DNA from: Enterococcus avium ATCC 14025
GTDB lineage: Bacteria; Bacillota; Bacilli; Lactobacillales; Enterococcaceae
Direction: 5' to 3'
DNA length: 64,000 nt
Assembly: GCF_000406965.1 (NCBI RefSeq)
Contig: NZ_KE136363.1
Location: forward strand, 476,194-540,193
The notes below the pieces were generated by a model. It had not been told where the DNA came from. It did not search any database and was given only the letters and a program-made list of their open reading frames with translations. The translations under genes were made by a program, and so were the position numbers. This document shows, in pieces, positions 28,801 through 37,356 of the stretch (positions are counted from its first letter, which is position 1; every line of letters starts with the position of its first letter).

Positions 28801-29269
28801 TCATGATCGGGTAACCATGTGATTCAGCAAATTCCAAGACGCCTTCAATCGTGTCCACCGGACCATCAGAACCAGGAATTGACGGAATTCCAGCCTCTAA
28901 CGCAGCCGTTTTTGCTTTGATCTTATCGCCGAAAATATCTAAGTGATGCAACTCAGGTCCAACAAAAACAAGACCTTCTTCGCGACAACGTTTCGCGAAC
29001 TCCAAGTTTTCTGAAAGGAAACCATAGCCTGGGTGAATGGCATCCACCTTTGCTTCTTTCGCTACTCGGATAATATCCTCAATATCTAGATAGGCATCAA
29101 TCGGTTTTTTCCCTTTACCAACTAAATATGCCTCATCTGATTTAAAGCGATGGACCGAATATTGATCCTCCTCTGCGAAGATCGCCACCGTTTTAATGTT
29201 TAATTCGCTACACGCGCGAAAAACCCGCGTTGCAATTTCTCCTCTATTTGCTACCAATACCTTTTTCAT
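25847..29269 (-). CDS. pyc: Pyruvate carboxylase
   Basis: 1140-residue biotin enzyme forming oxaloacetate from pyruvate, bicarbonate and ATP. The biotin carboxylase domain starts MKKVLVANRGEIATRVFRA and holds the ATP-binding GGGGRGMRVAHDEKEA; the carboxyltransferase domain starts near residue 530 (LLTDTTFRDAHQSLLATR); the C-terminal biotinyl domain has EAMKMET near residue 1107. AGGAG lies 8 bases before the ATG at 29269, and the frame open to GTG 29278 overlaps it. It overlaps ftsW's stop region and is followed by the ylbC-like gene, the order found in Bacillus minus the cta genes. Role: anaplerosis, aspartate and lipid supply. Confidence 0.96.
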   Translation of the reverse strand: MKKVLVANRGEIATRVFRACSELNIKTVAIFAEEDQYSVHRFKSDEAYLVGKGKKPIDAYLDIEDIIRVAKEAKVDAIHPGYGFLSENLEFAKRCREEGLVFVGPELHHLDIFGDKIKAKTAALEAGIPSIPGSDGPVDTIEGVLEFAESHGYPIMIKAALGGGGRGMRVAHDEKEAREGYDRAKSEAKAAFGNDEIYVEKYVANPKHIEVQILGDTHGNVLHLFERDCSVQRRHQKVVEVAPCISLNTEQREKICQAAVQLMKHVGYVNAGTVEFLVEGDNFYFIEVNPRVQVEHTITELITGVDIVTSQLLIAQGKDLHKEIGLPKQEDVQMSGAAIQCRVTTEDPLNGFMPDTGKIDTYRSPGGFGVRLDVGNAYAGATVTPYFDSLLVKVCTHALNFDQAIEKMQRCLIEFRIRGVKTNIPFMHNVISHPVFQSGDAKTTFIDNTPELFEFPRVRDRGNKTMRYISEITVNGFPGIEKQEKRYFETPRAPKIEKREIVTAKNILDQSGPEAVAKWVKEQDSVLLTDTTFRDAHQSLLATRVRTHDLLNVAQATGEGIPELFSSEMWGGATFDVAYRFLTEDPWKRLKLLRKAMPNTLLQMLFRGSNAVGYSNYPDNVLEEFIKEAAHNGIDVFRIFDSLNWVPQMEKSIQYVRDAGKIAEAAICYTGDILDPNRTKYNVDYYKGMAKELESIGAHMIAIKDMAGLLKPQAAFRLISELKETTDLPIHLHTHDTSGNGLITLSAAVKAGVDVVDVATSAMSGATSQPSMSSLYFALQYGDRTPELNLKNVRQINHYWEDVRPYYASFENGIMAAQTEVYNHEMPGGQYSNLQQQAKAVGLGDKWDEIKEMYQTVNLMFGDIVKVTPSSKVVGDMALFMVQNELTEEDIYDHGDELSYPESVVSFFQGELGQPVGGFPEKLQRIILQGRPAMQERPGKFAEPVNFEKVKQELQELIGFEPSKTDVLSYLMYPQVFLDYQKSYGQFADVTLLDTPTFFTGMRLGETINVQIEKGKTLIIRLDEIGEADVEGNRTLFFNLNGQRREILVKDASIKSAVQTKRKVEPTNREQIGATMTGSVLKVLVKKGDHVEKGQPLLITEAMKMETSIDARFAGEVSHLYVEEGESISSGDLLIEVKEK

Positions 29270-29274
29270 GCACT

Positions 29275-30465
29275 TCACTCCTGACTTTTTAAGTATTCAT
29301 ACTCGATTGCAAGCTTCGTTCGTTTTTCATCCGCACTGATATTCAATGCAAATGCTACGCCCACTGACAACACGAGTAAGCTATTTCCTCCTTGACTCAA
29401 AAACGGGAACGTGATCCCAGTCAAAGGAATAATTCCCAAAATACCACCAAGATTAATAAAAACTTGTAATAACAACAAACTTCCAATTCCAATACAAATC
29501 AAAGAATTGAAAGGCTTCTTCGAACGAATTCCAACCAAGTAAATTCGTGCGATCATAAAAATCAAAATTGCTAATATAACAAAAGCGCCGATCAAACCAA
29601 CTTCTTCTATTACAATAGAGAAGATAAAGTCAGTATGAGCTTCACTTAAAAAACCTTTTTTCTCAATACTATTACCAAGTCCGCGACCAAACCAGCCGCC
29701 GTTAAACATCGCATAATAACCATTGACCATTTGATGGCCGGTATCCAACTCGAATTTAAATGGATTTTTGAAGCTTTCAAATCGACTGGCAATGTATTTT
29801 AATTTCCCAGGAAGAACCTTATCACCAAAATGAGTTAAAAATTCGATGACTAGAAAACTTCCGGTAATTCCAACACCACCAATAATTAAGCTGTAAACCC
29901 AGTTGACTCCACTGGCTAATAACAAAATCAAGGCCAATAAAGTGATGATAGCTGCATTCCCCATATCGGGTTGAATAGCTACTAAAAAGATCATAGCAAA
30001 AACTAAGATCAATGGGCGTTTCATATCATTGATGAAATTGTCTTGGATCGTTTCCTGACGCTTCGATAAAATATATGAAAGATACCAAATGACCATGATC
30101 TTCAAGTATTCAGCTGGCTGCATAGTGAAGCCCCCGATATCGATCCAGCCTTTGGCCCCATTTCGTTCATCACCAAAAAAAAGAACGACGATTAGTAATA
30201 TAAAGATCAAATACGTAACAAAAATGATCAGCTGCTGACTTTTCAGCACGTCTGTCTTCATCTTGTACATCAAACTAATCACAACTAAACTTAATACCCA
30301 GAAAATCCCTTGGTTCATTACCAGACTTGTCGGGTTCGCATTATTCGTAATCAATAAATAGGAAGTTGAACTATAAACAAAAATCAAACCGATCACAGTC
30401 AAAATTAAATAAGGTATCAAAATACTATAGTCTAAAAAATGACGTTTCTTTATCTTCTTAGGCAA
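29275..30465 (-). CDS. ftsW: FtsW/RodA/SpoVE family peptidoglycan polymerase
   Basis: 396-residue polytopic membrane protein of the SEDS family, which polymerises lipid II at the septum together with a class B penicillin-binding protein. Motifs: GGFTMQPAEYLKIMVIWYLS, NGYYAMFNGGWFGRGLGNSI and the GITFPFLSQGGNSLL segment near the C-terminus. The location between ylaN and pyc matches ftsW in Bacillus. A TTG start follows GGGAGG by 8 bases, 3 bases after the ylaN stop. Confidence 0.92.
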   Translation of the reverse strand: MPKKIKKRHFLDYSILIPYLILTVIGLIFVYSSTSYLLITNNANPTSLVMNQGIFWVLSLVVISLMYKMKTDVLKSQQLIIFVTYLIFILLIVVLFFGDERNGAKGWIDIGGFTMQPAEYLKIMVIWYLSYILSKRQETIQDNFINDMKRPLILVFAMIFLVAIQPDMGNAAIITLLALILLLASGVNWVYSLIIGGVGITGSFLVIEFLTHFGDKVLPGKLKYIASRFESFKNPFKFELDTGHQMVNGYYAMFNGGWFGRGLGNSIEKKGFLSEAHTDFIFSIVIEEVGLIGAFVILAILIFMIARIYLVGIRSKKPFNSLICIGIGSLLLLQVFINLGGILGIIPLTGITFPFLSQGGNSLLVLSVGVAFALNISADEKRTKLAIEYEYLKSQE

Positions 30466-30468
30466 GAG

Positions 30469-30771
30469 TTAAGCCTCCCAGCCGGCATCCGTCATATCTT
30501 GACGATTCTCGTACAATTCCGTATATAAACGATTCAGCTCTGCTTCCAATTCACTAAGCATCTTCTGTCCTTCTCCTCGCTTTAATATACCAACCTTTTC
30601 AGCAAAGAAGACCTGACGGGAAAAGCCATACATTTGTGTATCAACGACTTCCTCGAAGGCTTTACATTGAGAGATACAAAGGCTATTTGTTTGATTGCGA
30701 ATCAACAATTTGATTCGGTCAGCATCCTCTTGTAATACTTTAATGGCAAAATCAGAAGAAATATTTTCCAT
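30469..30771 (-). CDS. ylaN: YlaN family protein (DUF1507)
   Basis: 100-residue protein beginning MENISSDFAIKVLQEDADR with the family core QTNSLCISQCKAFEEVVDTQ. YlaN is essential in Bacillus under some conditions; work in Bacillus and Staphylococcus links it to iron homeostasis, through Fe(II) binding and interaction with Fur. AGGAGGGAAGCAAA precedes the ATG. It is co-transcribed with ftsW. Confidence 0.9.
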   Translation of the reverse strand: MENISSDFAIKVLQEDADRIKLLIRNQTNSLCISQCKAFEEVVDTQMYGFSRQVFFAEKVGILKRGEGQKMLSELEAELNRLYTELYENRQDMTDAGWEA

Positions 30772-31198
30772 TTTGCTTCCCTCCTATCTTGATTCAACAT
30801 TATAACATAGAAAAATTTTAAAAAGGAAAAAAATAAGTGAGACTAAGCTTTTTCTAAACTCTTTGTTCGGATTTTGAGTTTTACACAGCCAATCTAATAT
30901 TACATAAAGATTACAAACTAAAAACTTAAGCGAAAAACGCGAAAAATCAATTCTTTTTTGTTTTCCTCTTGTGAAACAAATAAGTAATATGAAACATAAC
31001 AGTTTTTTATCATTTTACCCGTTCATATTTTCTTAGTAGGACTAAAAAAATTTCTCAATTATTTCTTTCGGAAGCTTGATTCTCCACGACAAATAGCCCG
31101 CTGGTTAGCAGGCTAAAAAATTCTATTTGTATGAAAAGATGCAAGTTATCATCCACCTCATACCAACGTTGGATTTTTTGATGAGCTGGACACAACGA
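30772..31198. other. 427-bp intergenic stretch
   Basis: AT-rich, with no supported gene. It should hold the ylaN-ftsW-pyc promoter. At 31094-31113 AGCCCGCT pairs with AGCAGGCT around GGTT, which may form a weak terminator or attenuator hairpin for the upstream minus-strand gene, though no clean U-tract follows it on that strand. Confidence 0.35.
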
Positions 31199-31876
31199 TT
31201 ACTCTCGTTTACGAATTCGCTCGAGTAACCGCTTTCGTTTTTTCTTAGGTTTTGCAGGTGGAGATTCCTTGTTCACCGCAGCGACGATCGCTTCCTGTGG
31301 TGCCTCTTCCGTGCGTTTTCCGGTGACAATCAGCTTCGCTGGGACGGATTGATCGTCTGCCTCGATAGTCAATGGTTCGATTCCCGCAGGAAAACACGCA
31401 TTGATCAGCATGAATGCTTGACTCTCATTCAAATCCCACGAATGGTAGCCACTTGGCAGCTCAATTGTTTGGACGAAGCGATTCGGCTGCGGCCATTCTT
31501 CGGTAATGATTAAATCCTCCGGAATCCGAATCGTTTCCGGAACTTCTCGATTATTATCAGGTGTCTTCGACTGTTTTATTGGTTCTTCCATTGTTTGGAC
31601 AGCTGCTGTTTGGTCCGTTTGAGACTGTGCTGATTTTTTGGCAGCTTTTCCATCATTAAAAATGGTTCTTTCTGTTTTTTTGATAATTTTGGCATGGCGG
31701 ACTTCTTGAAATAATTCAACGCCATTTTTTTCAAATAGTTTTAGTTTCGTCAATTTTGTTAATGAAGCTTTAATCTCTTCTGCTGATTTGGATAAATCAA
31801 CATCCTTTATGCGCAGTCGATGGGATTTGCCATCGCTTTTGCCGAATTCTGCTGCTAATGTATAGGTTGTTTGCAT
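31199..31876 (-). CDS. Uncharacterised protein with DUF2922-like N-terminus
   Basis: 225-residue protein. Residues 1-75 (TYTLAAEFGKSDGKSHRL... LFQEVRHAKIIKKTERTIF) resemble the small DUF2922 domain of unknown function. The middle (about 75-120) is Gln/Thr/Ser/Lys rich and probably disordered. Residues ~120-200 form a second globular-looking region with WPQPNRFVQTIELPSGYH, and the tail is very basic (PKKKRKRLLERIRKRE), suggesting nucleic-acid or membrane-surface contact. AAAGGA precedes the ATG. It follows the 127-residue gene by 63 bases on the same strand, so the two probably form an operon. The DUF2922 match is by eye and tentative. Confidence 0.6.
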   Translation of the reverse strand: MQTTYTLAAEFGKSDGKSHRLRIKDVDLSKSAEEIKASLTKLTKLKLFEKNGVELFQEVRHAKIIKKTERTIFNDGKAAKKSAQSQTDQTAAVQTMEEPIKQSKTPDNNREVPETIRIPEDLIITEEWPQPNRFVQTIELPSGYHSWDLNESQAFMLINACFPAGIEPLTIEADDQSVPAKLIVTGKRTEEAPQEAIVAAVNKESPPAKPKKKRKRLLERIRKRE

Positions 31877-31939
31877 ATTTTTAGTCCTTTCTAGTTTCTT
31901 TCATCTCACTATTTTCTCCATTTTCTCCGCAGGTCCTCG

Positions 31940-32323
31940 TCATGAGCCGACCAATCCTGCTAAAGGTTCTTTAATAAATTGTGTAAACAAGGTCTTCAGC
32001 TTTTCCACAACATAGGTCTTTGCTGGAAACAATTTGATTTCTAATAAGCGCCATTCCTTCTTCTCGAAGTATTCTGTAAAAAACAGATAGTAGCGGCGCA
32101 GTGAACGATTCGAACGTGTCCGCATAAAAATGTGACGCACAAGATCGGCTAGTACAAAAGCGAAATCCGCTTCTGTTAATTCTTCTCGTACTTGAAGCGC
32201 TATCAAACATTCGAGCGCGCCATCGCCATCATTCGTTTCACGATAATACTGACTAATACGTTTTTCTAAATTCTTACGTGTTAAAGTGAATAGCTGAGAC
32301 TCACTTAAGCCATAATTTTTCAT
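31940..32323 (-). CDS. Hypothetical protein
   Basis: 127-residue mostly helical protein beginning MKNYGLSESQLFTLTRKNLE. It is rich in Arg, Leu, Phe and Glu, with no signal peptide or obvious catalytic motif. RSNRSLRRYYLFF and KLFPAKTYVVEKLKTLF suggest a small regulatory or adaptor protein, but I recognise no family. AAGGAG lies 8 bases before the ATG, so it is very likely translated. It is the first gene of the pair with the DUF2922-like gene. Confidence 0.6.
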   Translation of the reverse strand: MKNYGLSESQLFTLTRKNLEKRISQYYRETNDGDGALECLIALQVREELTEADFAFVLADLVRHIFMRTRSNRSLRRYYLFFTEYFEKKEWRLLEIKLFPAKTYVVEKLKTLFTQFIKEPLAGLVGS

Positions 32324-32654
32324 TGATTTATCTCCTTTTTCAAAATAATACTTGTAACTCCTTTTTTAACCCACTAAATCCGAATCTGGTGACACCCAAT
32401 CACCAACTTGAAACCGAAAACAATGCTTTTTTGTCCCTGAGCAAAACATAATCCTTTTTTGAAATTCTTTCAATATCAACTTTTTTTGAAAAATATAGAA
32501 ATAATCCCACTTTAAGATGATTTATTAAGTTTTTGTTTTCAAAACACTTAAACACTAGCGTTTAGAACCTATCTATGACCATTTCGACTCTCTAAAATAA
32601 CGAGTTTTTAACAAAAAAAGACCACGCTAAAAAGCGCAGCCTTCAATCATTTAC
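32324..32654. other. Intergenic region between the hypothetical pair and typA
   Basis: It contains the typA terminator at 32612-32642 and, on the minus strand, a possible promoter for the hypothetical pair: TTGAAA and TATGTT separated by 17 bases, at about 32445-32475. The -35 lies in the palindrome TTGAAAGAATTTCAA. No gene is seen. Confidence 0.35.
32612..32642 (-). terminator. typA terminator
   Basis: In minus-strand RNA GGCUGCGCU pairs over 9 bp with AGCGUGGUC (three G-U pairs) around UUUU, followed by a U7 run. Confidence 0.75.
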
Positions 32655-34496
32655 TTATTCAACAGCTAATTTACGTTTCTTCGCTGCTTTTTCACGTTCA
32701 GATTTGTTTAGAATTTGTTTACGTAGACGAATCGTTTCTGGTGTGATTTCACAGTATTCATCATCATTCAAGAATTCTAAAGATTCTTCCAATGTTAAGA
32801 TACGTGGCTTTTTAATGACTGACGTTTGGTCCTTCGTTGCTGAACGAACGTTTGTCATTTGTTTAGCTTTCGTGATATTTACGCCTAGGTCTTTATCACG
32901 GCTGTTTTCGCCGACGATCATACCTTCATAAATTTCAGTACCAGGTTCAACGAAGACCGTTCCGCGTTCTTCGACACTCATGATTGAGTACATCGTTGCT
33001 TTTCCGTTATCTACAGAAACTAATGCACCGTTACGACGTCCGCCGATAACGCCTTGAATCAATGGTAAATATTGATCAAAGGTATGGTTCATAATACCGT
33101 AGCCACGAGTCATTGATAAGAATTCTGTTGTAAATCCGATCAAACCGCGAGCTGGAGCCAAGAAAACCAAACGAACTTGACCATTTCCTGAATGAATCAT
33201 GTCTTGCATTTCTGCTTTACGTTGACCAAGAGCTTCGATTACGCTGCCCATGTATTCTTCTGGAGTATCAATTTGAACTCGTTCAAATGGTTCGCATTTC
33301 ACACCATCAACAACTCTTTCGATTACCTCTGGACGTGAAACCTGTAATTCATACCCTTCACGACGCATGTTTTCGATCAGGATTGACAAGTGCAATTCAC
33401 CACGACCTGAAACAGTCCACGCATCTGGTGAATCAGTGTTTTCAACCCGCAATGAAACGTCTGTGTGTAGTTCTGACATCAAACGTTCTTCGATTTTACG
33501 AGACGTTACATATTTCCCCTCACGTCCGGCAAACGGTGAATTATTCACTAAGAAAGTCATTTGTAATGTTGGTTCATCAATATGCAAGATTGGTAATGCT
33601 TCTTGATGGTCAACAGGTGTCACTGTTTCCCCGACGAAGATATCCTCCATCCCAGAAACAGCAATCAAATCGCCAGCCTTTGCTTCTTGGACTTCTAAAC
33701 GTTGCAAACCAAAGAAACCAAAGATTTTCGTTACACGGAAATTTTTAATCGAACCGTCAAGCTTCATAACCGAAACTTGGTCGCCAACCTTCATTTTTCC
33801 GCGGAAAATACGACCGATACCGATACGGCCTACATAATCATTATAATCTAGTAGAGAAACTTGGAATTGCAATGGCTCATCGCTGTTGTCAACGGGAGCA
33901 GGAATTTTTTCAATAATGGTATCGAATACAGGAGCCATTGTTGGTTCTTGTTCTTCAGGATTATCTGATAAGCTAGAAGTTCCGTTGATTGCTGAAGCAT
34001 AGATTACTGGAAAATCTAATTGATCATCGTCTGCACCTAATTCGATAAATAATTCTAACACTTCATCGACAACTTCTTCAGGACGAGCAGATGGTTTATC
34101 GATTTTATTCACCACAACAATTGGTGTCAAATGTTGTTCTAACGCTTTTTTCAATACAAAACGTGTTTGCGGCATTGTGCCTTCATAAGCATCTACAACT
34201 AACAATACACCGTCAACCATTTTCATGATACGCTCTACTTCTCCACCAAAATCGGCGTGTCCAGGTGTATCCATGATGTTGATTTTGTAGTCTTTGTAGT
34301 TTACAGCTGTATTTTTCGCTAAGATCGTGATTCCACGTTCTTTTTCTAATGCATTTGAATCCATTGCCCGTTCTTGTAAGTTAACGTGGCTATCAAGGGT
34401 ATCTGATTGTTTAAGCATTTCATCAACTAGTGTTGTTTTACCATGGTCGACGTGGGCGATAATTGCCACGTTGCGGATATCTTCTCTGTAATTCAA
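32655..34496 (-). CDS. typA: Ribosome-associated GTPase TypA/BipA
   Basis: 613-residue translational GTPase that acts in ribosome assembly and stress or cold adaptation. G motifs: [16 protein letters not shown] near residue 17, [31 protein letters not shown]-like domains III and V and the BipA C-terminal domain follow ([18 protein letters not shown]). The long open frame starts with GTG 34532, but AAAAGGAG lies 8 bases before a TTG at 34496, giving [20 protein letters not shown], the family N-terminus. It is monocistronic. Confidence 0.95.
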   Translation of the reverse strand: MNYREDIRNVAIIAHVDHGKTTLVDEMLKQSDTLDSHVNLQERAMDSNALEKERGITILAKNTAVNYKDYKINIMDTPGHADFGGEVERIMKMVDGVLLVVDAYEGTMPQTRFVLKKALEQHLTPIVVVNKIDKPSARPEEVVDEVLELFIELGADDDQLDFPVIYASAINGTSSLSDNPEEQEPTMAPVFDTIIEKIPAPVDNSDEPLQFQVSLLDYNDYVGRIGIGRIFRGKMKVGDQVSVMKLDGSIKNFRVTKIFGFFGLQRLEVQEAKAGDLIAVSGMEDIFVGETVTPVDHQEALPILHIDEPTLQMTFLVNNSPFAGREGKYVTSRKIEERLMSELHTDVSLRVENTDSPDAWTVSGRGELHLSILIENMRREGYELQVSRPEVIERVVDGVKCEPFERVQIDTPEEYMGSVIEALGQRKAEMQDMIHSGNGQVRLVFLAPARGLIGFTTEFLSMTRGYGIMNHTFDQYLPLIQGVIGGRRNGALVSVDNGKATMYSIMSVEERGTVFVEPGTEIYEGMIVGENSRDKDLGVNITKAKQMTNVRSATKDQTSVIKKPRILTLEESLEFLNDDEYCEITPETIRLRKQILNKSEREKAAKKRKLAVE

Positions 34497-34608
34497 TTTT
34501 AATTGCTCCTTTTCTTGTAACGCGAGACTCACTCGATTGACAATTATAACAGAAAATCATTAAGAGTGTTAGTAAAACATTTTCATTTTTTCAGAAAAAG
34601 TCTTTTTC

Positions 34609-35373
34609 TTAATTTTTCTCTTCATCAAACGCTTGAATTTCCTGCATCGCCGCTTGTGTAGCACCGATAAAGAACTCACGACCTTTGAAGCTTAATGGCT
34701 TTTGGTCTGCTCCGCATGTCAGCATTCCCAATAGCTCCATCATGATTTTACCCGCCGCATAATCCCATGGACTCAAAGAACTGACATAGCCGATCTGAGT
34801 TCCTTTTAAAATCGCGATAAAATCTAATCCCGCGCATCCTAAGACCCGTACTCCCATGGATTGATTCCCGATTTCCTGTGCATGATAGATATTTTTACGA
34901 TACAGAGCTAGATTCATGCCAAGCAAACCTTGATTTAAGGATTTGTTCTCTGGCGCAGAAAGCTCTTCATTATTATAGAAGACTTTTCCTACCTTTGGAC
35001 CGCCCCAAAAAAGCTCATCTCTCATGACATCATAGATAAAGCCTAGCTGTCCGACACCTTCTTCGTAGACCGCGATCATGATACAGAAATTTTCTTGCTG
35101 CATCACAAAGTTCAATGTTCCGTCAATCGGATCAATAACGAACACCCGGCCATGGTCGATCGGAGTCTCATCCTGACCATTTTCCTCACCTAAAATTTTT
35201 GCTTCTGGATCAAAGGCCTTGATTTTGCTGACGATAAAATCCTGCGTCTCCTTATCAACGTTCGTAACTAGATCAGTACGTCCGCTTTTTTGATCAACCT
35301 TTAAGGCATCGCCTAATCCCGCCTTAATTCTTTCTGCTGCTTCATAAATCCAGCTAATGATTTCTTGTTCCAT
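34609..35373 (-). CDS. Inositol monophosphatase family protein
   Basis: 254-residue Mg2+-dependent phosphatase of the IMPase/SuhB/CysQ superfamily. Metal-binding motifs are EENGQ..., FVIDPIDGTLNFV near residue 82 and SPWDYAAGKIMMELLG near 205. Substrate could be inositol phosphate, another sugar phosphate or 3'-phosphoadenosine 5'-phosphate; sequence alone does not decide. AGGAGG lies 6 bases before the ATG at 35373, 10 bases after the stop of the UPF0223 gene, matching the yktA-yktC arrangement of Bacillus. Confidence 0.88.
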   Translation of the reverse strand: MEQEIISWIYEAAERIKAGLGDALKVDQKSGRTDLVTNVDKETQDFIVSKIKAFDPEAKILGEENGQDETPIDHGRVFVIDPIDGTLNFVMQQENFCIMIAVYEEGVGQLGFIYDVMRDELFWGGPKVGKVFYNNEELSAPENKSLNQGLLGMNLALYRKNIYHAQEIGNQSMGVRVLGCAGLDFIAILKGTQIGYVSSLSPWDYAAGKIMMELLGMLTCGADQKPLSFKGREFFIGATQAAMQEIQAFDEEKN

Positions 35374-35383
35374 TTTAGTCCTC

Positions 35384-35653
35384 CTACATCTTAAATCGTT
35401 TAGTTGTCGCAGCTTTCGCCTTTTGTAATGTTCGATATAAAGAATAACCACTGACTTCTTGGAATTCGCGCCCGATCCGCTTTTCCTCACCGATACTTTT
35501 TATAACTGTTTTGAATTTTTTATATCCAGTCAAAAAAGCTTCTGTCTCAATACCAGATTCATTCGCTGCTTCAACAAGATTCAGAAAATTGATGACTGTC
35601 ACAATCTCCTCGTGTGTCCAATCCTCATCAATTGGGTAACCATAATTTGCCAT
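35384..35653 (-). CDS. UPF0223 family protein
   Basis: 89-residue protein of unknown function, homologous in length and sequence style to Bacillus YktA. Key segments are MANYGYPIDEDWTHEEIVTV and GREFQEVSGYSLYRTLQKAK. GGAG precedes the ATG at 35653 by 9 bases; the frame is open for 11 more codons but without a better signal. It is coupled with the downstream phosphatase gene. Confidence 0.85.
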   Translation of the reverse strand: MANYGYPIDEDWTHEEIVTVINFLNLVEAANESGIETEAFLTGYKKFKTVIKSIGEEKRIGREFQEVSGYSLYRTLQKAKAATTKRFKM

Positions 35654-35731
35654 TGATTCACACTCCATTCGGAAATAGTTTACCATAGAAAATCAAAAGC
35701 TTTTATTTAAAGCTTCTCTGAAACGAATTTC

Positions 35732-36145
35732 TTATAAAGAGATAACCTTATCTTCTTCTGCAATTTCTCTTAAAACACTCCAAGGATTTACAACCGCAAT
35801 AACATTTTCTGGAATATTTTTAGTCACGACACTCCCTGAGCCGATGATCGTATTTTTACCAAACGTGACATTCGCACCTATCCAAACATTGTCTTCAATC
35901 ACGACTTTTTTGGAATAGCTCCCTGTCATTCGTTCTTCTGGATGATCGCATGATATAATCGCATGATTTCCTGCACATGGTCCAAAAAGAACATCATCAC
36001 CAATGTAAATCTCACCGTCATCTAATAAAATACAATTAAAAAAACGCGAAGAAACGAGCCTGATATGAATGTTTTTATCAAACTTGCAACGAAAATCGGG
36101 TTCAAAATAATTTCTCCTGATTTTGAAGCGCTGAAGCCAAGTGAA
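35732..36145 (-). pseudogene. 5'-truncated maltose/galactoside O-acetyltransferase remnant
   Basis: The minus-strand frame between an upstream TAA (36146-36148) and 35732 encodes NYFEPDFRCKFDKNIHIRL, then YIGDDVLFGPCAG, CDHPEERMTG, VVIEDNVWIGANVTFGKNT and IIGSGSVVTKNIPENVIAV. These match, in order, the hexapeptide-repeat core of maltose or galactoside acetyltransferases (PPFRCDYG, IGDNVLFGP, THP, DNVWIG, GSVVTKDIP). The first ~60-70 residues are missing, no start codon with a ribosome binding site exists before MTGSY, and repeat residues are degraded (NPW replaces the usual NPA). It is most likely a decaying gene. Confidence 0.7.
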
Positions 36146-36221
36146 TTATTCATCTTTTAACTCCATTCTTTAAAACATATTTTTGCTGAGATAATTTAAC
36201 TGATATCCTTATACATCATTA

Positions 36222-37082
36222 TTATGCTTCTTTAACCTTTGCAAGCGTTGACTGATAAAGAATATTTAGTCGATTACCGTAATTCACATAACCGCAATCT
36301 TCTACAAAAATGTCGATAATCCGTTCACATTGCCGCTGTCCTTTGGGGTTCTTCTTTTTAACCAGCAGCAAACCATAAACAAACTTCGCGTATAAATCAT
36401 GGTGAATATACTTCAAATCACGATTCGGCGTTATTTTTTCCATATATTCTGAAAGAATTTTTTCCGCCTGATCCAAATAATTCTCCTCAATCAAATAACG
36501 TGTTAGATGAAGCAGAGCATCATAACGCCACTTTCGCATTTCAAAGCTGCCGTCATACTGCTTGACTAAGCGCCTGGTATAAAAATAAGCTTCCTCTGGT
36601 TTAAAAAGATCCCCGTTATAGGTAATCAAAAAGAACTCGAACTTCCCCCAGGTTTCGGTTTCCCTCAAATAGTCAGCGATCGGTGCTAAATCAACTGTAT
36701 AACTAGGCAAGAATATATAATTGTAAAATCGTTTTCCAATAAGTGCAGCAAAAAGAAATCGTTCTTCGTTGGTTTGCCGATACAATTTTTCTTGATTTTC
36801 CACGAATTTTTTTAATAAAAAAGAATTTCCGGCATGATAAGCTTGATCAATCTCTTCCTCGATTTTATACAACCAAACATCCATGCTATCGTCAATTTCA
36901 AAAACAAACTCATCGAACGTTATATTTAACCGACCTAATAATTGAAGCAAATTAGAAAATCGAATATCTCCATTTTCCCGTTCGTATTTTCGTAAAAATT
37001 GCGGCGTCACGATTCCCTCGGAAGTGTTCATAATCGATTGATTTTTCTTTTCTCGAAATTCTTGAAAAAATTTTCCCGTCAC
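36222..37082 (-). CDS. Rgg/GadR/MutR family transcriptional regulator
   Basis: 286-residue regulator. Residues 1-70 form an XRE-type HTH with the Rgg-typical end FLRKYERENGDIRFSNLLQL and LNITFDEFVFEIDD. The remainder is helical, TPR-like (Rgg C-terminal domain), the part that binds short hydrophobic peptides in streptococcal Rgg proteins. A GTG start lies 10 bases after AGGAGG. It is divergent from the GPP34-like gene, which is the natural candidate target. No convincing short hydrophobic pheromone gene was found in the intergenic region. Confidence 0.82.
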   Translation of the reverse strand: MTGKFFQEFREKKNQSIMNTSEGIVTPQFLRKYERENGDIRFSNLLQLLGRLNITFDEFVFEIDDSMDVWLYKIEEEIDQAYHAGNSFLLKKFVENQEKLYRQTNEERFLFAALIGKRFYNYIFLPSYTVDLAPIADYLRETETWGKFEFFLITYNGDLFKPEEAYFYTRRLVKQYDGSFEMRKWRYDALLHLTRYLIEENYLDQAEKILSEYMEKITPNRDLKYIHHDLYAKFVYGLLLVKKKNPKGQRQCERIIDIFVEDCGYVNYGNRLNILYQSTLAKVKEA

Positions 37083-37356
37083 TATTTTTCATCCTCCTTT
37101 GTCAGATTCGCGTCAATGAATGGATATAAAAAATTCTATTATCTAAATCATTCTCCCTTTTACCGACGCGCTAAAGCAATGAAGTTGACAATTCAGCAGC
37201 TCATAAAATTAGTTGAACGAAACTATTGTTTCTACCACCTTAGAATACCATGAAAAAACAACAAGAAAATAAAATTATCGAAAAGATTGTTTCTAAAAAG
37301 GCGGATTTTTTCACGAACAGTTATACTTTAGTCAAACGAATAAAGGAGCAAATAAA

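Noticed and set aside
31971-32210. Second-frame ORF inside the 127-residue hypothetical gene
   Set aside because: It is in a shadow frame of a gene with a clear ribosome binding site and has no start signal of its own.
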